The notes under the pieces were generated by a model that had not been told where the DNA came from, searched no databases, and saw only the letters and a program-made list of their open reading frames with translations. Both the position numbers and the translations under genes were made by a program. A stretch of DNA of 64,000 nt from NCBI GenBank assembly GCA_016936075.1, contig JAFGPS010000004.1, positions 18,227-82,226 of the forward strand. Reading direction: 5' to 3'. The DNA is from Sedimentisphaerales bacterium. GTDB lineage: Bacteria > Planctomycetota > Phycisphaerae > Sedimentisphaerales > Anaerobacaceae. Every line of letters starts with the position of its first letter. Positions within the stretch are counted from its first letter, which is position 1. Shown in pieces: positions 21,709 through 29,644 of the stretch.

Positions 21709-21736
21709 TTGACAAAATCGGATTTTATGCTATTAT
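21709..21736 (+). promoter_or_regulatory. sigma70-type promoter of first cspA
   Basis: TTGACA - 16 bp - TATTAT, about 110 nt upstream of the cspA start. Confidence 0.65.
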
Positions 21737-21755
21737 GTATATTAATAAGTGGAAG

Positions 21756-21837
21756 TATTCTTTCATCTCTCAGGAGTATCCCCATAAATTTAATAATGAG
21801 AGTAATTATTTATTTGGCCAACATACCGGCCAAGGAG
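21756..21837 (+). promoter_or_regulatory. Structured 5'UTR of first cspA (candidate cold-shock RNA switch)
   Basis: Hairpin TATTCT(21756-61)/GGAGTA(21773-78) with 11-nt loop ending CTCTCA; complementary TGAGAG at 21797-802; hairpin TTGGCC(21814-19)/GGCCAA(21828-33) overlapping SD AAGGAG (21832-37). Confidence 0.55.
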
Positions 21838-21845
21838 AAGTACAA

Positions 21846-22049
21846 TTGAGTACAGGTACAGTAAAATGGTTTAATGCGAGCAAGGGATTTGGTTTTATTA
21901 ATCAGGAAAATGGTGGCGAAGATTTGTTTGTTCATCATTCTGAGATTAGATCAGATGGTTACGCTTCGCTCAATGAAGGCCAAAAAGTCGAGTTTAGAGT
22001 CGGACAGGGCAAAAAAGGCCCATGTGCTACTGATGTTATTCCTTGCTAA
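21846..22049 (+). CDS. cspA: Cold shock protein (CSD), TTG start
   Basis: 67 aa [41 protein letters not shown] 8 nt upstream of TTG; same length as the paralog at 53033..53236. Confidence 0.88.
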   Translation: MSTGTVKWFNASKGFGFINQENGGEDLFVHHSEIRSDGYASLNEGQKVEFRVGQGKKGPCATDVIPC

Positions 22050-22072
22050 TTAAGGAAGCAGCTTGAAAAACA

Positions 22073-22101
22073 AAAGGCCGGATTAAAACCGGCCTTTTTT
22101 A
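22073..22101 (+). terminator. Rho-independent terminator of cspA
   Basis: AAAGGCCGG-ATTAAAA-CCGGCCTTTTTT. Confidence 0.92.
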
Positions 22102-22378
22102 TGCGTGTGCAGCATTATTAGAATCTCAAATCCACACTTATTTTCTTTCTATCGTTTCAACTGTTCGGTTTGATTTAAGCCTTAATAAGTAGTGCAATTT
22201 TCTGATTTTGGTAATTTATTGTTTTTCAGGTTTTTGTCGGTACATTATATTTGCGAAAATGCTTGATGTTCTTTATTTAAAGTGTTAATCTAAGATTTGG
22301 AGAGATTAACGCTAATAAGAAAAATATTTAGAGAAATACTGTAACCTGACTGACTGAAAAGATAAAGAAGAGAAAAAA

Positions 22379-22795
22379 ATGAAAAAATCGAAAGAGGCAA
22401 ATCAAACAGATCTTGCAGAAAATATCGAAAGGTATCTTAATATTATAGACGAGGTTGAATTCTGGGTGCTAAAATACTGCTACGGCATAAGGCGAACCAA
22501 AGATATACGACCATATCATCCGGCAGGCCGCTATAAAGACCCTTATCTTGTAACAAAGGATGAATTAGCATGGCTGAAAAAGTTTTATTTGATGTTCAAT
22601 CTCGATAAGGATGACCACAAGGTTATAGATGATGCTCATATCATTTTGTCTGAACTATCCAGCAATTCTGCGTATGAAAAATACAGGAATGAAGATACCT
22701 TTAAGCAGAATTCGCATATACTGAGACATATTGAAAGATATATGCAAAGGATTCTAAAAGATATAACTCTACATACCAGCAACAAGCTGAATTAA
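22379..22795 (+). CDS. Hypothetical protein
   Basis: 138 aa ORF with plausible codon usage; no family recognised. Confidence 0.55.
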   Translation: MKKSKEANQTDLAENIERYLNIIDEVEFWVLKYCYGIRRTKDIRPYHPAGRYKDPYLVTKDELAWLKKFYLMFNLDKDDHKVIDDAHIILSELSSNSAYEKYRNEDTFKQNSHILRHIERYMQRILKDITLHTSNKLN

Positions 22796-23393
22796 CATAG
22801 AAGAGTTATATAAGCAAATAAAGCGATGTACATGGCGCGGCAAACCGCCACGAAAATCTCAAAAACTCCAGCAGTTTGAGCAATCAATAGAAACTATACT
22901 CGCCGCTTATTATGCACTTTTGATATAGAATAAAAGGGTATAAGGGGAGATAAAGGGGATTGGCTGATGATGTCAGTACCTGCTTAACCGGCGTTTTTTT
23001 ACTTTTTTAAGAGTACCTACGCTGGTACTCACTATTGTTTTAAGCTTTAACAGATAATTCTTAAAAAAGCCCCCGCTTTTTTTCCTAAATTTAGGTGTTT
23101 GAGGAGCAGGGGCACATTAAAAACTGAAAACATCAATGCAAACAGCATTTTTCTTATTTATAGCCATTCTTTTGGTTTCCTGAACTTATTTATTATATGA
23201 AAAATTAAAAGTTATGTATATTGTGGTAACTACGTATTTTTTAAAAAAAGCTTCCTGCTTTCAGGATGAGAGTTAAAGCATAAAACATGAGCCAACTAAA
23301 AAATAAATAGAACTGAAAATTACATTATCAAATAATGAGACTTTTCATGTTTTATGATATGCAATAAATATAATTAATAGCTAATATAGTGAG

Positions 23394-23633
23394 TTATTCG
23401 AGAATATCAGAAATATTTTTTTCATCAAGACCATTGTGAAACTCATCTTTTGCAACTTGCCACTTGCGAGATGACAACTGTCGATTACAAATAACCTGAT
23501 CTTTAAGCCATTTTGACATTGTATTTCGGTGAACATTGAATATTGCTGAAAGTTCTCTTATACTCATTGCACGAGACCAATTGATTTTAGTTAAATTGTT
23601 GCTATTATTTTTCACCTCACTATTCCTGTTCAT
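23394..23633 (-). CDS. Small helix-turn-helix protein (paralog 1)
   Basis: 79 aa; MSIRELSAIFNVHRNTMSKWLKDQVICNRQLSSRKWQVA. Confidence 0.75.
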   Translation of the reverse strand: MNRNSEVKNNSNNLTKINWSRAMSIRELSAIFNVHRNTMSKWLKDQVICNRQLSSRKWQVAKDEFHNGLDEKNISDILE

Positions 23634-23934
23634 ACAGAATGTTGTTCAGGATATCCAAAACTATTTCATACCCTAATTGTAAAATAAAACAAAATATTCA
23701 AAATAGAAAGCATTGACGTTTTGTAGTATTTGTTATCTTCTGCTTAAAATATAAAAATGCCCTCATGTTGAATATTAAGCAATAAAGTTCCATATAATTT
23801 CCAAATACTGCAAATATGATTTTGAATACTTTTTCACTTGTTTTTTACGATGATAACTATAAAATATTTTTTGGGATATAGCAAAGATGAAAATATGACT
23901 GCAATAAAAGATATGGAGAACTTATTTTTGAATT

Positions 23935-24180
23935 TCAGAAATGTCCCAAATTAGCAGTTTGAGAACTTATTTGCCGATTATCAGAAGTTAAATCATAAGG
24001 TAATTCAAAGGTAGCTACTTCCCACTTTCTTGGAGACAATTGTCGATTACAAATAATCTGGTCTTTTAACCATTTTGACATTGTATTTCGATGGACATCA
24101 AAAATCTGTGATAATTCCTTAAGCCCCATCGGACGGGTCCAATGCTCTTTTGATATGTTAGAAGTATTTTTTCGTATCAT
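23935..24180 (-). CDS. Small helix-turn-helix protein (paralog 2)
   Basis: 81 aa; MGLKELSQIFDVHRNTMSKWLKDQIICNRQLSPRKWEVA, clearly paralogous to 23394..23633. Confidence 0.75.
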   Translation of the reverse strand: MIRKNTSNISKEHWTRPMGLKELSQIFDVHRNTMSKWLKDQIICNRQLSPRKWEVATFELPYDLTSDNRQISSQTANLGHF

Positions 24181-24802
24181 ATTTCCTATCTTTCATCTTA
24201 TCGCATACTGTTAAGCATAACTTTGAAAAGTAATTATTAAATATGTTTTAAGACAACAGGAAAACAAAATTTGTGATTAGTATGAAATATGACTTGTTCT
24301 CCTTAATCCATTCTCCTTAAATAAACGTTAATAATACAAGTTATAAAAAAATACACCTTATGGCAATAATGGCTAATTTAATCCTTTAAAACAACCAAAG
24401 TAAAGCCAAAAGCCACCTGTATTAAATTTATTATCATCCGAGATGCATCAAACCTATATTAGCCGTAAAAGTATATTATATTATGTTAATGCAGATGTTC
24501 CATAGAGTGCTATATAGGTTATTATTGTGCCAAATTGGATACTGTATTACTTTTTCTGGGTATGTTTATATTTAATTTATTCATTTTTGCAAATTATAGG
24601 AACTACGTTTTTTTTAGAAAAAAGCCCCTGTGTGCGGAGGAGGAGAGGAAATGTGAGATAGCACAGGAGCTTGATTTCAAAGTTGTAAATTCAAAGTTCG
24701 CTTATTATAAATACTGGGCAGGTCGAAATATGTTCAGATAAAATTAATTTACCGACGGATCTTGATGTCAGCCGCAGCTTTTTGGGTAAGCTCGTTTATA
24801 CT

Positions 24803-25750
24803 CTATAATCCTCGAAGATACTCCGGACGCAGCATCGAAGAATCACCTTCGTCCAGCACACGTTGTATCTCTCTTAACATTCGCTCTTTGTCCGCGGGTA
24901 ATGTTCCTCGTACGGAAAGATAGTTGGATGCGTGCATTGAGCTGAAGAAACAATTGGTGAAATCAGAGTTTTCAATGATCCCTTTCAGCTCTGCCAGAAA
25001 CTCAAATGGAATGAGTTCTTTGAATTCACCTCGTTGTGCCTGCTCATATAGAGGTGTTCCAGGGATCAGCGTTACTGTAAGTGCGCCAACATATTCGGGA
25101 TCGATTTCGGAGAGAATTCTCGCTGTCTCAAGGACATGTCTCTGGCTTCCGTCAACTCCGCCAAGACCAAGTAAGACGGTTAATGAAAGTATTATACCAG
25201 CTTCCTTAACCTTCCTTCCTGCCTCTACCATTTGATTATGACTTGCTCCCTTGCAAATCATATCAAGCACCTTGTCGTCACCACTTTCAATGCCAGTATA
25301 AAATATGCTCAACTTGAGTCGCTTCAATTCCTTAAGCTCTTCCAGGCTTCTTCGTAGAATATCCTGCGGCGTAGCATAGATACCAATTCTCTCAATATCC
25401 GGGAATTTCTTGTTCAAGTGTTCTAAAATTTCTATTAGTTTTGGATAGGGATAAACAAGTGCATCACCATCCTGCAGAAAGATTCGCCTTCGGTCCCAAT
25501 GCTGAGCAATAATGTAAACCATCTCATCAACGTTAGGTAATACAATACCCTGTTCAAGAAAGAGAGCTAAAGCATCAATCTCAGCTTTAACCTCTTCGTG
25601 CTCTCTAATCCTAAGTCGATTTCCATAGAAGCTGCAAAAGGTACATGTATTATTTGAGCAACCACCCGTTAGCGGCAGGAAATAGCTGTTCTGCTCACTC
25701 GGTGGACGCAAAATATCAGGTCGTCGAAACTTTTTCATATCTTCTTTCAT
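24803..25750 (-). CDS. Radical SAM protein
   Basis: 315 aa; CSNNTCTFCSFYG cluster motif, FLQDGDALVYPYPKLIEIL, IFYTGIESGDDKVLD. Confidence 0.93.
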   Translation of the reverse strand: MKEDMKKFRRPDILRPPSEQNSYFLPLTGGCSNNTCTFCSFYGNRLRIREHEEVKAEIDALALFLEQGIVLPNVDEMVYIIAQHWDRRRIFLQDGDALVYPYPKLIEILEHLNKKFPDIERIGIYATPQDILRRSLEELKELKRLKLSIFYTGIESGDDKVLDMICKGASHNQMVEAGRKVKEAGIILSLTVLLGLGGVDGSQRHVLETARILSEIDPEYVGALTVTLIPGTPLYEQAQRGEFKELIPFEFLAELKGIIENSDFTNCFFSSMHASNYLSVRGTLPADKERMLREIQRVLDEGDSSMLRPEYLRGL

Positions 25751-25857
25751 CTTTAAAAACGAATCTTAAGAATTATCTCATACAACAGGTTAGAATTCAA
25801 TAATTTACGTTTAAAATAAGAAGTAAAGGGATGAAATGTCATCTTCATGACATTAAA

Positions 25858-25943
25858 CGGAGCAGGAGGGATTCGAACCCCCGTTACCTTGCGGTAAAAC
25901 GGTTTTCAAAACCGTCGCGATCAGCCGCTCTGCCACTGCTCCG
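25858..25943 (-). tRNA. tRNA-Ser (TGA)
   Basis: 86 nt class II tRNA CGGAGCAGTGGCAGAGCGGC...CTGCTCCG, anticodon loop TTTGAAA. Confidence 0.93.
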
Positions 25944-26150
25944 GGTCTTAATTTAATCGGTGTAATTTACATTAAACATCACAATTTTGCAATAGTCCTT
26001 TTAAAATACTCCATTATTTTATGTAAAATCACGATTTTTAATAGATTTTTTGAAAAATATACATTTTTTACTTGATATTACATAGTATGTATAACATAAT
26101 AAGCAAAGCATGATAACAAAATGAATAAGACATATTTCAGGAGAATTATT

Positions 26151-26492
26151 ATGAAATTCGAAAGTCAATTATTAAAAGGAATCGCGCCTGTGGTTGTATT
26201 GGAAATTCTCTCTCGCGGCCAGATGTACGGCTATGAATTGAGCCAGGCTATTGAGCAACGCAGCAATAAAGTCCTGACACTTGGCAAAGGAACGCTCTAT
26301 CCATTACTTTATAATCTTGAAGCAAAAAAGTTGATTACAGGAAAGTGGGAAGATAATAAGGCCGCAAGAAAAAGAAGATATTACTCCATAACCGATACAG
26401 GCATGAATGAATTAGCAAAACAAAAAGAACAGTTAAAAGAATTAACATCTGGATTGAATCTTCTTTTCGGCGGAGCATTTTCACCCGCTTAA
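26151..26492 (+). CDS. PadR-family transcriptional regulator
   Basis: Likely start MKFESQLLKG after GGAG at 26151 (ORF opens at 26121); ILSRGQMYGYELSQAIEQRS...GTLYPLLYNLEAKKLI. Confidence 0.92.
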   Translation: MKFESQLLKGIAPVVVLEILSRGQMYGYELSQAIEQRSNKVLTLGKGTLYPLLYNLEAKKLITGKWEDNKAARKRRYYSITDTGMNELAKQKEQLKELTSGLNLLFGGAFSPA

Positions 26493-26500
26493 AAAAATAT

Positions 26501-26530
26501 GTCATTCTGAGGCGGAGCCGAAGAATCTGG
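26501..26530. repeat. Dispersed intergenic repeat (GTCATTCTGAGGCGGAGCCGAAGAATCTGG type)
   Basis: Resembles the widespread GTCATTCTGAG..GAAGAATCT short repeat; contains GGCGGAGCC palindromic core. Confidence 0.5.
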
Positions 26531-26570
26531 CTTGCGAAAATAATTTATAATTCGTTGAAGAGAGGTTATT

Positions 26571-28205
26571 ATGGCAAAGGGAAATGATAAAAACGCAAAT
26601 CAACTACCTGATAGCGCGATGCAATTTATAAAACATGTTATCAAAAAAGTACGCTATCGCAAAATGGTCAGAGCAGATGTGCAAGCTGAATTGCTCACTC
26701 ATTTTGAAGACGAATTACAAGATTGTAATACAGAACAAGAGCGGCTTGAAAAAGCAAATCATTTAATTGAAGAGTTCGGTGACATAAAACTTTTAGCAAC
26801 TCTGATACGACGCGCAAAAAAACGCTGTCGCCCTCTATGGAAAAAAGTATTGATAAGAGCAACCCAGGGCGTTGGGATTATTTTTCTATATATATTTATC
26901 TGTACCTTGCCTCTTATGATTGGTAAGCCTACAATTAAAGTTGATTATTTACAATATTTAAATGAAAATGAAAAAGCTGGTAGAGAAGATTCCGAGAACG
27001 CAAGAGTTTATTATGAAAAGGCGGCTGAATTACTCGTTCCAATGCCAGATTGGCTCATACCAAACAATTTTGATTGGCCTTCTGATTTTAACGAAGTTGA
27101 ATTGAAGAAATTATCTGATTGGCTTGAAAAGAATAAAGAACCTCTTGAGATTCTAAGAGAAGCCGCTAATAAGTACAGTTTTTGGAGTCACTATCAAAAA
27201 AGTACAGATAAGGGGATTTTAGCGGAAACAATTCAGCCGAGTATTACTGAACCTCTGCCTGATTACAGGCATCTTGCATTTGCTATGAGTGATAATATCA
27301 GATATGAAGCCTGGCAAGGAGACGTTAATCAGGCTATGGAAGATTGCTTTACCATTATGAAGATGGGATATAACATCGGAGGTCAGGGCTTTCTTGTCGA
27401 GCAGTTAGTTGGTATTGCTCTGGAAGCAGTCGGATTTGGTGAGTGCTTCAGATTGCTTGATAAAGTTGATATACCGGCGGAAGTTTTACAAAGTACTCAG
27501 GAAAAGCTCAATAAACTTTATGCAGAGCGAAAGCCTGTTTGTTCACTCGAATCAGAAAAAATTTATTGGGACGATCTTATTCAAAACTCTTTTACCGATG
27601 ATGGTAATGGTGACGGCAGGCCTGTTAACTGGCGTGGTTTTGCTTATACTGTCGAATCGGATTGGACTGTATTAAAATTGCTGACCTTTGATTATCCGAG
27701 CAGAAAAGAAATCACGGAAGCAGTAGAGCGGCATTTCGATATGTCTGCCGAATTAATGGCTGAATCTCCATTGAAACTGCATGAAGAAGGAATTGATCCT
27801 AATAACTGGATAACTGATTTTAATGAAGCTCCTATAATGCTCGAAATAAACGATTCGGCATATTGCAGGGTGCATTCAATAGGTTGGAGACTGAAAACTG
27901 ACCGGCATGCATTATTAACCGTTCTGGCTTTATTCAGGTATTTCACAGTAGAAGGAAACTTCCCTAAAGAGTTAAACGAGCTTGTTCAAGGTGGTTATAT
28001 TAAAGAATTGCCTTTGGATTCGTACAGTAATAAGCCTCTGGTATATATTCCGGATAACGAAGGAGATTTCATGCTTTATAGCGTAGGCTCGAATTTCACT
28101 GATGACGGCGGGACGATAGGAACAAATTCGCAAGGCAAAAGACGAGTAAAGTATGAAGATAACGGCGATTGGATTTACTGGCCGCTGATTGAACTGGAAA
28201 AATAA
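26571..28205 (+). CDS. PadR-associated membrane protein (DUF1700/HAAS-like N-terminus, long C-terminal domain)
   Basis: 544 aa; N-terminal HFEDELQDCNTEQERLEKANHLIEEFGD repeat-like helical domain, one TM helix, large extracytoplasmic domain. Confidence 0.65.
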   Translation: MAKGNDKNANQLPDSAMQFIKHVIKKVRYRKMVRADVQAELLTHFEDELQDCNTEQERLEKANHLIEEFGDIKLLATLIRRAKKRCRPLWKKVLIRATQGVGIIFLYIFICTLPLMIGKPTIKVDYLQYLNENEKAGREDSENARVYYEKAAELLVPMPDWLIPNNFDWPSDFNEVELKKLSDWLEKNKEPLEILREAANKYSFWSHYQKSTDKGILAETIQPSITEPLPDYRHLAFAMSDNIRYEAWQGDVNQAMEDCFTIMKMGYNIGGQGFLVEQLVGIALEAVGFGECFRLLDKVDIPAEVLQSTQEKLNKLYAERKPVCSLESEKIYWDDLIQNSFTDDGNGDGRPVNWRGFAYTVESDWTVLKLLTFDYPSRKEITEAVERHFDMSAELMAESPLKLHEEGIDPNNWITDFNEAPIMLEINDSAYCRVHSIGWRLKTDRHALLTVLALFRYFTVEGNFPKELNELVQGGYIKELPLDSYSNKPLVYIPDNEGDFMLYSVGSNFTDDGGTIGTNSQGKRRVKYEDNGDWIYWPLIELEK

Positions 28206-28207
28206 AG

Positions 28208-28232
28208 AATCGGGGAGACAAGATTTGAACTT
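28208..28232 (-). repeat. Inverted copy of the tRNA-Pro 3' end (25 bp, perfect)
   Basis: AATCGGGGAGACAAGATTTGAACTT is the exact reverse complement of 28457..28481. Confidence 0.93.
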
Positions 28233-28240
28233 TAGATTGG

Positions 28241-28324
28241 GTGGCAGCCTCATACTGTTTTTTTCAGGATGGGGATGGTAATTATAAAACTCATTCATCC
28301 CCAATCTCCGATTGAGGCTGCCAC
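28241..28324. repeat. Compound palindromic (REP-like) element
   Basis: GTGGCAGCCTCA (28241-52) / TGAGGCTGCCAC (28313-24) with nested GGGGATG (28271-77) / CATCCCC (28296-302). Confidence 0.75.
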
Positions 28325-28404
28325 TCTCGTTACTCCATTTTTTTATTTTTTTACTTAATAGTTTGCAATTTGTGGGATGATTTGGTATATTTAGCCGCTT
28401 GAGC

Positions 28405-28479
28405 CGGGGAGTAGCTCAGCTTGGCTAGAGCGCTGCGTTCGGGACGCAGAGGTCGCAAGTTCAAATCTTGTCTCCCCGA
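28405..28479 (+). tRNA. tRNA-Pro (CGG)
   Basis: CGGGGAG...CTCCCCGA cloverleaf, anticodon loop TTCGGGA. Confidence 0.92.
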
Positions 28480-28556
28480 TTTTTCTCTATCAGATTCTTA
28501 ATTCCCAAAAAATGTACATGACACCCTCACTTTTTCGCAAATATATCATTTCCAGG

Positions 28557-29444
28557 TCAGAGCAGACCAGTGCTGAAGTATCTTTCTGCTCTGTCCGGAA
28601 GTACAGTGGCTATAATCCAATCGGGATGTTCAGCGGCTATTTGTCTTGCCGCCCAAATGTTTGCACCTGATGACGTTCCGCACAGAAGAGAGTTACTCAC
28701 TGCTAACTCACGTGTTGTATTAATCGCATCATCATCTGTCACTTCAAGTATTTTATCTATCAAAGATACATCGAGAATGTCAGGTATAAATCCGTCACCA
28801 ATTCCCTGAATCTGATGCAGGCCCGGCTCGTGGCCGAGAAGTGCGGACACATTTTTCGGTTCGACTGCTACTATCGTGACATCGGGATTATTTTTCTTAA
28901 GAAACGAGCCTACACCTTGTATAGTTCCGCCGCTTCCAATACCTGAGACAAAGGCGTCTACTTTATTACCCGTCTGCCTCCAGAGTTCCGGTGCCGTATA
29001 TTCATAATGAGCCAATGCGTTATTAGGATTTTTGAATTGCTGCGGCATAAATCCCTTGTATTGCTCAACCAGTTCCTCTGCTTTTGCAACCGCACCGGCT
29101 ATGCTTTCGTTATCAGGAGTAAGAATCAGATTACCGCCAAGGACCTTGATTATATTTTTTCTTTCTTCGCTCATCCCTTCGGGCATTACAATAAAAACTT
29201 CATATCCTTTAGCGACACCAACGAGAGTTATTCCTATGCCGGTATTGCCCGATGTCGGCTCAACTATTTTCATTCCGGGCTTGAGAATTCCGTTCCGTTC
29301 AGCCGCGTCTATCATCGCAAGGGCTACGCGGTCCTTTATACTGCCGCCGGGATTGAGAAATTCAGCCTTGGCCACAATATTTTCGTTTCTGAGTTTAATT
29401 AAAGGAGTATTTCCTATCAGATCAATAACGTCAAATGCTTTCAT
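28557..29444 (-). CDS. cysK: Cysteine synthase
   Basis: 295 aa; NPGGSIKDRVALAMI PLP lysine motif, EPTSGNTGIGI, GSGGTIQGVG. Confidence 0.95.
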   Translation of the reverse strand: MKAFDVIDLIGNTPLIKLRNENIVAKAEFLNPGGSIKDRVALAMIDAAERNGILKPGMKIVEPTSGNTGIGITLVGVAKGYEVFIVMPEGMSEERKNIIKVLGGNLILTPDNESIAGAVAKAEELVEQYKGFMPQQFKNPNNALAHYEYTAPELWRQTGNKVDAFVSGIGSGGTIQGVGSFLKKNNPDVTIVAVEPKNVSALLGHEPGLHQIQGIGDGFIPDILDVSLIDKILEVTDDDAINTTRELAVSNSLLCGTSSGANIWAARQIAAEHPDWIIATVLPDRAERYFSTGLL

Positions 29445-29644
29445 AGTTTTCTACTTTCCTGATTGATCATAAAAAATTTCACGGCGAGCCGAAAAAATCA
29501 CCGTGCACTCAGTTCTGATTAGTGTTATGTAAACAGCTAAACAACGCCTAAAAACGCTTACGACCGGCCCGAAAACCCGAAAATAAATCGTAAAACAAAA
29601 CTATATATTTTGCTAATAGGATATGCAAGAGAAAAAATGTATCA

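Noticed and set aside
21672-22049. 125-aa ORF as a cold-shock protein with an N-terminal extension
   Set aside because: Extension covers the promoter-like and structured leader region; SD + TTG at 21846 gives a protein equal in length to the paralog
21645-25857. Complete active integrative element or prophage between tRNA-Ser copies
   Set aside because: No integrase, replication or structural genes visible; only a decayed or scar-like interpretation is supportable
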